A stretch of DNA of 64,000 nucleotides from Streptomyces paradoxus (lineage in GTDB: Bacteria; Actinomycetota; Actinomycetes; Streptomycetales; Streptomycetaceae). Position numbers and translations under genes: made by a program. The notes beneath the pieces are model-generated. The model made no database searches and was not told the DNA's origin. It saw only the letters and a list, made by a program, of their open reading frames with translations. This document shows, piece after piece, positions 57,387 to 64,000 of this stretch (positions are counted from its first letter, which is position 1; the number at the start of each line of letters is the position of its first letter). The stretch lies in NCBI RefSeq assembly GCF_014202475.1, contig NZ_JACHGV010000010.1:186001-250000 (forward strand), read 5' to 3'.

Positions 57387-58472
57387 GTGCGAAACAACAT
57401 CAAGCGGCTGACGGCGGCAGTCGTCGGGCTCGGCATGGCCGGCACGCTCGCCGCGTGCGGGTCGTCCGGCGGCGGTCAGGGGTCCGGCGACTCCAAGACC
57501 GTGACGCTCGTCAGCCACGACTCGTGGGCCGCGTCCAAGGACGTCATCGCGGCCTTCGAGAAGCAGTCCGGCTACAAGGTCGACGTCCTGAAGGACGGCG
57601 ACGCCGGGCAGGCCGTGAACAAGGCCATCCTGACCAAGGACAACCCGCAGGGCGACGTCTTCTTCGGCGTCGACAACACCCTGCTGTCCCGCGCCCTCGA
57701 CAACGGCCTGTTCCAGCCGTACGAGGCGAAGGGATCCGATCTGATCCTGCCGGAGTACCGCGTCGACCAGGACAAGCACCGGGTCACGCCCATCGACACC
57801 GGCGACATCTGCGTCAACTACGACAAGAAGTACTTCGCCGACCACAAGCTGGCGCCGCCGCGGAGCTTCCACGACCTGGTCAAGCCCGCGTACAAGGACC
57901 TGCTCGTCACCGAGAACGCCTCCTCGTCCTCGCCCGGCCTGGGCTTCCTGCTCGGCACGGTCGCGCAGTACGGCGACGACGGGTGGGAGGGCTACTGGCT
58001 GAAGCTCAAGGCCAACGGCGTGAAGGTCGTCGACGGCTGGGAGCAGGCCTACAACCAGGAGTTCTCCGGCTCCAGCAGCGGCAAGAAGGCCAAGGGCGAC
58101 CGGCCGCTCGTCGTGTCGTACGCCTCCTCGCCGCCCGCCGAGGTGCTGTACGCCGACCCGAAGCCCACCGCCGCCCCGACCGGGGTCGCCGAGGGCACCT
58201 GCTTCCGGCAGGTCGAGTACGCGGGGCTGCTCAGCAACGCGAAGAACACCAAGGGCGGCAAGGCCCTCCTCGACTTCCTCATCAGCAAGCAGTTCCAGGA
58301 CGACATGCCGCTCAACATGTTCGTCTACCCGGTGCGCGAGGGCGCCCAGGTGCCGCCGGAGTTCGTGAAGTACGGGCCGCAGGCGAAGGACCCGGAGACC
58401 ATGGCCCCGGCGAAGATCGCCGACCATCGTGACCAGTGGGTCAAGTCGTGGACCTCACTCGTACTGAAGTAG
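57387..58472 (+). CDS. thiB: thiamine ABC transporter substrate-binding lipoprotein
   Basis: A 361-residue periplasmic-type binding protein of the ThiB family. The lipoprotein signal RLTAAVVGLGMAGTLAACGS has the lipobox L-A-A-C. The mature part has TVTLVSHDSWAASKDVIAAF, GDVFFGVDNTLLSRALDNGL and PIDTGDICVNYDKKYFADHK, typical for ThiB. AGGAGG lies 7 nt before the GTG at 57387. It is under the TPP riboswitch and overlaps thiP. Substrate assignment rests on the family and on the riboswitch. Confidence 0.92.
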   Translation: MRNNIKRLTAAVVGLGMAGTLAACGSSGGGQGSGDSKTVTLVSHDSWAASKDVIAAFEKQSGYKVDVLKDGDAGQAVNKAILTKDNPQGDVFFGVDNTLLSRALDNGLFQPYEAKGSDLILPEYRVDQDKHRVTPIDTGDICVNYDKKYFADHKLAPPRSFHDLVKPAYKDLLVTENASSSSPGLGFLLGTVAQYGDDGWEGYWLKLKANGVKVVDGWEQAYNQEFSGSSSGKKAKGDRPLVVSYASSPPAEVLYADPKPTAAPTGVAEGTCFRQVEYAGLLSNAKNTKGGKALLDFLISKQFQDDMPLNMFVYPVREGAQVPPEFVKYGPQAKDPETMAPAKIADHRDQWVKSWTSLVLK

Positions 58473-60112
58473 CCGCCCGGAAGCGGAGCGCGGCGGCGCG
58501 GTTCGGTCTGCTGGCCGCGCCCGTCGCGTTCTTCGCGGTCTTCTTCGCCTACCCCGTCGCCGCGATCGTCGCGCGCGGCCTGAAGACCGACGGGACCTGG
58601 CACATCGGGCGGATCGGGGAGGTGCTGGCGCAGTCCGACGTCCGGCACGTGCTGTGGTTCACCACCTGGCAGGCGTTCGTCTCCACCGCGCTCACCCTGA
58701 TCGTCGCCCTCCCCGGCGCGTATGTCTTCGCGCGTTTCAGCTTCCCGGGCAAACAGGTCCTGCGGGCGGTCGTGACCGTGCCGTTCGTGCTGCCGACGGT
58801 CGTCGTCGGCACGGCGTTCCTGGCGCTGGTCGGGCGGGGCGGGCTGCTCGACGAGCTGTGGGGCGTACGGCTGGACACCACCGTGTGGGCGATCCTGCTC
58901 GCGCACGTCTTCTTCAACTACGCGGTCGTCGTCCGGACGATCGGCGGGCTCTGGGCGCAGCTCGACCCGCGGCAGGAGGAGGCCGCGCGGATGCTCGGGG
59001 CGTCTCCGCTGAGGGCCTGGCGGCAGGTGACGCTCCCCGCCCTCGGCCCGGCCGTGGCCGCCGCCGCGCTCATGGTCTTCCTGTTCACCTTCACCTCCTT
59101 CGGTGTCGTGCAGATCCTCGGCGGGCCCACCTTCTCCACCCTGGAGGTGGAGATCTACCGGCAGACGTCCGAGATCTTCGACCTGTCCACGGCGGCCGTG
59201 CTGACACTGATCCAGTTCGCCGCGGTGGGCGCGATCCTCGCCCTGCACGCCTGGACCGTACGGCGGCGGGAGACCGCGCTGCGGCTGGTGGACCCGTCCG
59301 TGACCGCGCGCCGACCGCGCGGCGCCGGGCAGTGGGCGCTGCTGGGCGGGGTGCTCGCCACGGTCGTGATCCTGCTCCTGCTGCCGCTCGCCGTGCTGGT
59401 GCAGCGGTCCCTGGGTGCGCCGGGCTTCGGCTACTACCGGGCGCTGACCAGCGAGGACGGCGGGGTGTTCCTGGTCCCGCCGATCGAGGCGATCGGCAAC
59501 TCCCTGTCGTACGCCGTCGCCGCCACGCTCATCGCCGTGGTGATCGGCGGTCTCGCCGCGGCCGCGCTCACCCGCCGGGACGCCGGGCGGTTCGTACGCG
59601 GCTTCGACGCACTGCTGATGCTGCCCCTCGGGGTGTCCGCGGTGACCGTGGGCTTCGGGTTCCTGATCGCCCTCGACGAGCCGCCGCTGGATCTGCGGTC
59701 CTCCTGGATCCTGGTGCCGCTTGCGCAGGCCCTGGTCGGGGTGCCGTTCGTGGTGCGGACCATGCTGCCCGTGCTGCGGGCGGTGGACGTCCGGCTGCGG
59801 GAGGCGGCCTCCGTGCTCGGGGCCTCGCCCTGGCGGGTGTGGCGGGAGGTGGACCTGCCGATGGTGCGGCGGGCACTGCTGATCGCGGCCGGGTTCGCCT
59901 TCGCCGTGTCCCTCGGCGAGTTCGGGGCGACGGTGTTCATCGCACGGCCCGACCGGCCGACCCTGCCGGTGGCCGTGGCCCGGCTGCTGGGGCGGCCCGG
60001 TGACCTCAACTACGGCCAGGCGATGGCCCTTTCGACGATTCTGATGGTGGTGTGCGCCGTGGCCCTGCTGGTGCTGGAGAGGCTTCGCACGGACCGGACG
60101 GGGGAGTTCTGA
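58448..60112 (+). CDS. thiP: thiamine ABC transporter permease
   Basis: A 554-residue fused permease with two homologous halves and about 12 membrane helices, as in ThiP. Each half has the EAA loop that contacts the ATPase: EEAARMLGASPLRAWRQVTL (about 180) and REAASVLGASPWRVWREVDL (about 455). The GTG at 58448 overlaps the thiB stop by 25 nt; a GTG at 58436 would add four residues. Coupled to thiQ by TGATG. Confidence 0.92.
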   Translation: MDLTRTEVAARKRSAAARFGLLAAPVAFFAVFFAYPVAAIVARGLKTDGTWHIGRIGEVLAQSDVRHVLWFTTWQAFVSTALTLIVALPGAYVFARFSFPGKQVLRAVVTVPFVLPTVVVGTAFLALVGRGGLLDELWGVRLDTTVWAILLAHVFFNYAVVVRTIGGLWAQLDPRQEEAARMLGASPLRAWRQVTLPALGPAVAAAALMVFLFTFTSFGVVQILGGPTFSTLEVEIYRQTSEIFDLSTAAVLTLIQFAAVGAILALHAWTVRRRETALRLVDPSVTARRPRGAGQWALLGGVLATVVILLLLPLAVLVQRSLGAPGFGYYRALTSEDGGVFLVPPIEAIGNSLSYAVAATLIAVVIGGLAAAALTRRDAGRFVRGFDALLMLPLGVSAVTVGFGFLIALDEPPLDLRSSWILVPLAQALVGVPFVVRTMLPVLRAVDVRLREAASVLGASPWRVWREVDLPMVRRALLIAAGFAFAVSLGEFGATVFIARPDRPTLPVAVARLLGRPGDLNYGQAMALSTILMVVCAVALLVLERLRTDRTGEF

Positions 60113-61131
60113 TGCTGCTGGCTCTGCGGGGCGCGACGGTCCGTTTCGGCGGGCGGGCGGTGCTGGACGCCGTCGATCTGGAGGTCGCCGAGCACGAGAT
60201 CGTGTGTGTGCTCGGGCCCAGCGGCAGCGGCAAGTCGACCCTGCTGCGCGCGGTGGCCGGGCTGCAGCCCCTCGACTCCGGGCAGGTGGTGCTCGACGGC
60301 CGCGACCAGGCCGGGGTGCCCGCGCACAGGCGCGGGGTCGGGCTGATGTTCCAGGACCACCAGCTCTTCCCGCAGCGGGACGTGGCCGGCAACGTCGCCT
60401 TCGGATTGCGGATGCGCAGCGAGCCGAAACCGCGACAGGCCGAGCGTGTACAGGAGTTGCTGGACCTGGTGGGGCTGCCGGGCGCGGGCCGCCGGGCCGT
60501 AGCGATGCTGTCCGGCGGGGAGCAGCAGCGGGTGGCGCTGGCCCGGGCCCTCGCGCCGAGCCCGCGGCTGCTGATGCTGGACGAGCCGCTGGGACAGCTC
60601 GACCGTTCGCTGCGAGAACGGCTGGTCGTCGAACTGAGGGAACTGTTCGGCCGGTTGGGCACGACCGTGCTCGCCGTGACGCACGACCAGGGGGAGGCCT
60701 TCGCGCTGGCCGACCGGGTCGTGGTGATGCGGGACGGGCGGATCGCCCAGTCCGGTACGCCCCTCGACGTCTGGCAGCGGCCCGCCGACGCGTTCGTCGC
60801 CCGCTTCCTCGGGTTCGAGAACGTGGTCGAGGCGACGGTCGGGACGGAGGCCGCGGACACGCCCTGGGGCAAGGTGCCGGTGCCGGAGGGCGCCCCGCAG
60901 GGGACACGGACGCTGCTGGTGCGGCCCGCCGGAGTGCGCCTGGTGACCGCGGACAAGGGCCTGCGCTGCACGGTGGCCGCGCGTACCTTCCGGGGCACCC
61001 ATGTCGCCGTGCACCTCCAGCCCGGGGACGCCCCGCGCCTGGAGGCGGCGTGCGCGCTGCGGGCGGCACCCGAGGTGGGGGACGTGGTCGGGGTGGAGTT
61101 CGACGCGGCCGAAATCGTGGTGCTCGGCTGA
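60112..61131 (+). CDS. thiQ: thiamine ABC transporter ATP-binding protein
   Basis: ABC ATPase of 339 residues. Walker A LGPSGSGKSTLLRAV at about residues 36-50; Q-loop MFQDHQLFPQRDVAGNVAFG; signature MLSGGEQQRVALARAL; Walker B LLMLDEPLGQLDRSL; switch His in VLAVTHDQGEAFALADRV. The C-terminal third is a TOBE-like domain. Starts one base into the thiP stop, with GGGGAG upstream. Completes the thiBPQ importer. Confidence 0.93.
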   Translation: MLLALRGATVRFGGRAVLDAVDLEVAEHEIVCVLGPSGSGKSTLLRAVAGLQPLDSGQVVLDGRDQAGVPAHRRGVGLMFQDHQLFPQRDVAGNVAFGLRMRSEPKPRQAERVQELLDLVGLPGAGRRAVAMLSGGEQQRVALARALAPSPRLLMLDEPLGQLDRSLRERLVVELRELFGRLGTTVLAVTHDQGEAFALADRVVVMRDGRIAQSGTPLDVWQRPADAFVARFLGFENVVEATVGTEAADTPWGKVPVPEGAPQGTRTLLVRPAGVRLVTADKGLRCTVAARTFRGTHVAVHLQPGDAPRLEAACALRAAPEVGDVVGVEFDAAEIVVLG

Positions 61132-61142
61132 ACGTACCCGCC

Positions 61143-61158
61143 TAGGGTGCGAGGCATG
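61143..61158 (+). promoter_or_regulatory. putative -10, leaderless start
   Basis: TAGGGT at 61143-61148 ends 7 nt before the ATG at 61156, without a ribosome-binding site between. The -35 is unclear. Confidence 0.45.
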
Positions 61159-61953
61159 ACGCCACTCGCGCACGACCGCTACTGCGACGAAATCGCCCAC
61201 CAGATCGTCCTGTTGAGGCAGGTGGTGAGCTCCGGGGCCGATCTGTCCGGCACGGTGCCGACCTGCCCCGACTGGTCGCTGGAGGAACTCGTCCGGCACA
61301 CGGGCGGTGCCCTGCGCTGGGCGGAGTTGATGGTGCGGACCCGGGCCGCGGAGGAGGTGGCCGAGGAGCAGGTGCCGGGCGTGGCCGGTCCGGAGGCCGC
61401 CGGTGACGCCGCCGCACTGGACGCCTGGCTGGCGGAGACGGGCGAGCGGATCGTCGCCACGCTGCGGGAGGCCGGGCCGGACGCGAAGGTGTGGGGCTGG
61501 GCCGGGATACAGACCTCCGGGTTCTGGGCCCGCAGGATGACCCATGAGATCACCGTGCACCGCGCCGACGCGGCACTCGCCGCCGGGCTGCCCTACGAGG
61601 TCGCGCCCGAGGTCGCCGCCGACGCGATCGACGAATGGCTCCAGATCGTGGAGTACGTGCAGCGGACGGAGCCGCAGGACGTGGTGGGGGAACTGGTCGG
61701 CCTGGGCCGCAGCATCCACCTGCACGCCACCGACGGGGGACCGGACCTGAACGCCGAGTGGCTCGTCGAGCTCACCGAGGGCGGTGTCCGCTGGCGCCGG
61801 GGCCACGAGAAGGCCACGGTCGCCCTGCGCGGGCCGCTCACCTTCGTCCTGCTCGCGTTCTACCGCCGGCTGCCGCTGGACGCGAAGGAACTGGAGGTCC
61901 TGGGCGAGCGGGAGTTGCTGGAGTTCTGGCTGGAGCGGGCCACCTTCGGCTGA
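61156..61953 (+). CDS. TIGR03083/maleylpyruvate isomerase-like (DinB-fold) protein
   Basis: A 265-residue protein of the actinobacterial TIGR03083 group. N-terminal DinB-like four-helix domain with VPTCPDWSLEELVRHTGGAL (the CPDW motif and metal-ligand His) and RRMTHEITVHRADAALAAGL (H-E-x-x-V-H-R-x-D). The C-terminal part GGPDLNAEWLVELTEGGVRW is sterol-carrier-like. Metal- and mycothiol-dependent chemistry is known for relatives; the substrate is unknown. A strong terminator follows. Confidence 0.85.
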   Translation: MTPLAHDRYCDEIAHQIVLLRQVVSSGADLSGTVPTCPDWSLEELVRHTGGALRWAELMVRTRAAEEVAEEQVPGVAGPEAAGDAAALDAWLAETGERIVATLREAGPDAKVWGWAGIQTSGFWARRMTHEITVHRADAALAAGLPYEVAPEVAADAIDEWLQIVEYVQRTEPQDVVGELVGLGRSIHLHATDGGPDLNAEWLVELTEGGVRWRRGHEKATVALRGPLTFVLLAFYRRLPLDAKELEVLGERELLEFWLERATFG

Positions 61954-61969
61954 GACGGTCGAGACGGTA

Positions 61970-62002
61970 CGAGGCCCGCCCCCGGTCGGGGGGCGGGCCT
62001 CG
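61970..62002. terminator. hairpin terminator
   Basis: Perfect 14-bp stem (CGAGGCCCGCCCCC 61970-61983, complement 61989-62002) with a 5-nt loop, between convergent genes. Confidence 0.8.
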
Positions 62003-62023
62003 CCATGGTGTGTGCCGCGGGCG

Positions 62024-62725
62024 TCAGCTGTCGCTGTTGGCCCCGCGACGGCGCATGCCGAAGAACACCGCACCGCCACCGACGACGACCAGGGCCGCAG
62101 CGATGCCGGCGATGATGCCGGTGTTGGAGTCGGCACCGGTCTCGGCGAGGTTGGAGTCACCGGCCGGGGCGGGCACGTTGGCCGCGGGCGAGGTGCTCTG
62201 GCTCTCCGACGGCTCCGGAGCCGGGCTCTCGCTCTCCTCGGCCGGCTTGGAGGGGGAGGCCGACGGGGTCGGCGTCGCCGGCGGAGTCGAAGCCGGAGGA
62301 GCCGAAGGGGGCTCCTCCTCCTTCTTGCAGGCGGTCGCCGGGGTGACGAGGTTCGGCTTGATGTCCTCGTCGACGTAACCGGCGGCCTTGACGTGGATGC
62401 GGTACTCGGCGTTCGGCTTCCACTTCTCGGCGAAGGTGATGGTGGTGCCCTCGCGCGAGCCCTTCACCTCCTGCTCGCCGACCTTCTTCACGTCGGCGCC
62501 GTTGTTCTCCAGGTACACGGTGACCGTCGCCGGGATGCCGGCGGCGTCCACGTCGGTGACGGTGATGACGCCCTTGTCGCCATCGCACTTCGCCTCGGCG
62601 GAGAACTCGCTGATGTCGCAGGCGAGCGCGTTGCCGGCGGTACCGAGCGCGAGCGCGGCCGAGGCGGAGACGACACCGAGGACACGCACGGCACGTGCGC
62701 GGCGGGGTACGGACAGAACTGCCAC
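62024..62725 (-). CDS. LAETG-type sortase-anchored surface protein
   Basis: A 233-residue exported protein. The signal peptide (VRVLGVVSASAALALGTAGNALA) precedes a beta-rich domain with two or three cysteines (ACDISEFSAEAKCDGDKGVI). A Pro/Ser/Glu-rich linker follows, then LAETGADSNTGIIAGIAAAL, a membrane helix, and a basic MRRRGANSDS tail. LAETG fits the LAxTG signal of the actinobacterial class E sortases, so it should be linked to the cell wall. The GTG at 62725 has AAAGGAC upstream. Function of the exposed domain unknown. Confidence 0.87.
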   Translation of the reverse strand: MAVLSVPRRARAVRVLGVVSASAALALGTAGNALACDISEFSAEAKCDGDKGVITVTDVDAAGIPATVTVYLENNGADVKKVGEQEVKGSREGTTITFAEKWKPNAEYRIHVKAAGYVDEDIKPNLVTPATACKKEEEPPSAPPASTPPATPTPSASPSKPAEESESPAPEPSESQSTSPAANVPAPAGDSNLAETGADSNTGIIAGIAAALVVVGGGAVFFGMRRRGANSDS

Positions 62726-62871
62726 GTTTGTCCTTTACAGGATTGCTCAAGCGGGGGGTTGGGGCAGTGCTGACTGGACATCAGCACCACCGTGAGGCTC
62801 ACAGGTCTATAAGCGCTGCATAAGTAGTGTCAACGCATATGCAGGTTGCAAGCACTTGCTTTGCCTTCTTA

Positions 62872-63993
62872 TTAACCGCCGAGACGTTTCAACGCCTTTG
62901 GCGCCTCCTCGATCCGGTCCACCAGCGCGATCCGCGCCTCCATCGAGCGGCCCCGGGCCAGCGACCGGAGCAGCGGCCACGCGGGCAGCTTCTCCGTCCA
63001 GTGCGCGCGGTTCACCAGCACCATCGGCGTCGGTTCGCCGCGGGATTCGTAGTAGTTGGGCGTCGCGTTGTCGAAGATCTCCTGTACGGTCCCGGCGGCG
63101 CCCGGCAGGAACACCACACCCGCGTCGGACCGGGCCAGCAGGCCGTCCTCGCGGGTGGCGTTGGCGAAGTACTTGGCGATGTGGGAGGCGAAGGCGTTCG
63201 GCGGCTCGTGGCCGTAGAACCAGGTCGGGATGCCGACCGAACGGCCGCCCTGTGGCCAGCGGGTGCGTATCTCGAAGGCGGCCGTCGCCCACTGGGTGAC
63301 CGACGGGGTGAAGTGCGGTGTCTTGGCCAGGAGTTCGAGCGAATCGGTGAGCATGTCGTCGCCGAAGGGGGCGGCGTACGCGCCGAGGTTCGCCGCCTCC
63401 ATCGCGCCCGGGCCGCCGCCGGTGGCGATCGTGAAGCCGGCGCGGGCCAGTTCCCGGCCCAGGCGCGCGGCGCCCGCGTACTCCTCGGTGCCGCGGGCCA
63501 TCGCGTGGCCGCCCATGACGCCCACGACCCGGGCGCCGGACAGGAGTTCGTCGAGCGCGTCCGAGACGGAGTCGTCGTGGACCGAGCGCAGCATCGACGC
63601 GTAAATGTCGCGGTCCGCCTTCGTGCGCTGGAACCAGGCGTAGGCGAGGGCGTCGGGCGTGGCCTCGTAGCCGTCGGCCAGCGACGCGAAGAGTTCGTCC
63701 GGCGAGTAGACCAGGCCGCGGTACGGGTCGAACGGCAGGCCCGGGACCGGCGGGAAGACCAGGGCACCGTCGGCTCGGACCTTCGCGTCCGCGTCCTCGC
63801 GCATCGCGCAGCCGAGGAAGACCGCGCCCGCCGTGTCCGTGGTGAGCAGCTCGCGCGTACGGTCCGTCAGGTCGACGGCCTGGACGCGGTATCCGGCGAG
63901 GGTGCCGCGCGCCGAGACGGTGGCGTCGAACTCCTCGAGGGTCTCTATCTCACGGTCGTCGTGGTGGGCCGCATGGGCGGGCATCGTCTGCAC
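62872..63993 (-). CDS. LOG-family Rossmann nucleotide-binding protein
   Basis: A 373-residue LOG-family (lysine decarboxylase-like/nucleosidase) protein. Motifs: VVGVMGGHAMARG, FTIATGGGPGAMEAANLGAY and GVVFLPGAAGTVQEIFDNAT, corresponding to the family's GGGxxGxM and PGGxGTxxE, the latter with A for G in the second position. Relatives cleave nucleoside monophosphates (PpnN-like or cytokinin-activating). The 5' end lies 7 nt from the window edge; GTG at 63993 and ATG at 63984 are both possible, and an even longer frame cannot be excluded. Confidence 0.82.
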   Translation of the reverse strand: MQTMPAHAAHHDDREIETLEEFDATVSARGTLAGYRVQAVDLTDRTRELLTTDTAGAVFLGCAMREDADAKVRADGALVFPPVPGLPFDPYRGLVYSPDELFASLADGYEATPDALAYAWFQRTKADRDIYASMLRSVHDDSVSDALDELLSGARVVGVMGGHAMARGTEEYAGAARLGRELARAGFTIATGGGPGAMEAANLGAYAAPFGDDMLTDSLELLAKTPHFTPSVTQWATAAFEIRTRWPQGGRSVGIPTWFYGHEPPNAFASHIAKYFANATREDGLLARSDAGVVFLPGAAGTVQEIFDNATPNYYESRGEPTPMVLVNRAHWTEKLPAWPLLRSLARGRSMEARIALVDRIEEAPKALKRLGG

Positions 63994-64000
63994 TCGCCCA

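Noticed and set aside
1..64000. CRISPR array or rRNA/tRNA genes
   Set aside because: No regularly spaced repeat-spacer pattern, rRNA-like block or tRNA cloverleaf was noticed on either strand by eye.

Overview
The window is high-GC actinobacterial chromosome, almost certainly Streptomyces. The evidence is the very strong GC bias at third codon positions, frequent GTG starts and leaderless promoters, and the gene order smc-glcP-ftsY-nsdA-amtB-glnK-glnD-ffh-rpsP-rimM-trmD-rplS-sipWXYZ-dprA-whiG-rpsB-tsf-pyrH-frr-cdsA-rlmN, which is the core order I know from S. coelicolor and its relatives. Nothing visible fixes the species.

Layout. 1-9.4 kb: a small coiled-coil protein, smc, a glucose/sugar permease, an LLM-type oxidoreductase, ftsY and a primase/polymerase-like protein. 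9.4-17.5 kb: the nsdA differentiation regulator, the nitrogen operon amtB-glnK-glnD with a GlnR-type box upstream, then ffh. 17.5-21.6 kb: a lipoprotein, a methyltransferase, an archaeal-type prolyl-tRNA synthetase and an SprT-like protein. 21.9-28.9 kb: rpsP-khpA-rimM-trmD-rplS, four tandem type I signal peptidases and a Nudix gene. 29-40.3 kb: yraN-comM-dprA, whiG, a TetR regulator, a LytM-like protein, rpsB-tsf, pyrH-frr-cdsA and small genes.

40.4-56.1 kb is an integrated pSAM2-like AICE (actinomycete integrative and conjugative element) of about 15.65 kb. It runs leftwards as tra, Spd-type membrane proteins, a GGDEF protein, a rolling-circle rep, xis and int. Rightwards it has an HTH regulator, a Nudix gene, a small gene and (reversed) an HD hydrolase. 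A 1.2-kb non-coding palindromic zone follows, then AT-richer cargo: a P-loop GTPase with a DUF697-like tail, two small genes, a frameshifted membrane protein, and a compact pair formed by a membrane protein and a deoxyribosyltransferase/TIR-like protein. The element sits inside the 5' end of rlmN. The first codons of the original gene are stranded at the left end, while the right end supplies a diverged start codon and upstream region, so rlmN stays intact.

56.1-64 kb: rlmN, a TPP riboswitch with terminator controlling a thiamine ABC transporter (thiB-thiP-thiQ), a TIGR03083-type protein, a LAETG surface protein and a LOG-family protein.

Most of the chromosomal part is conserved housekeeping (translation, secretion, nitrogen sensing, sporulation). 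The accessory interest is in the element: the exchange of the rlmN 5' end, two intergenic hairpins with different stems but an identical 19-nt loop, the element-borne GGDEF gene, the palindromic non-coding zone, and the cargo, part of which carries TTA codons.
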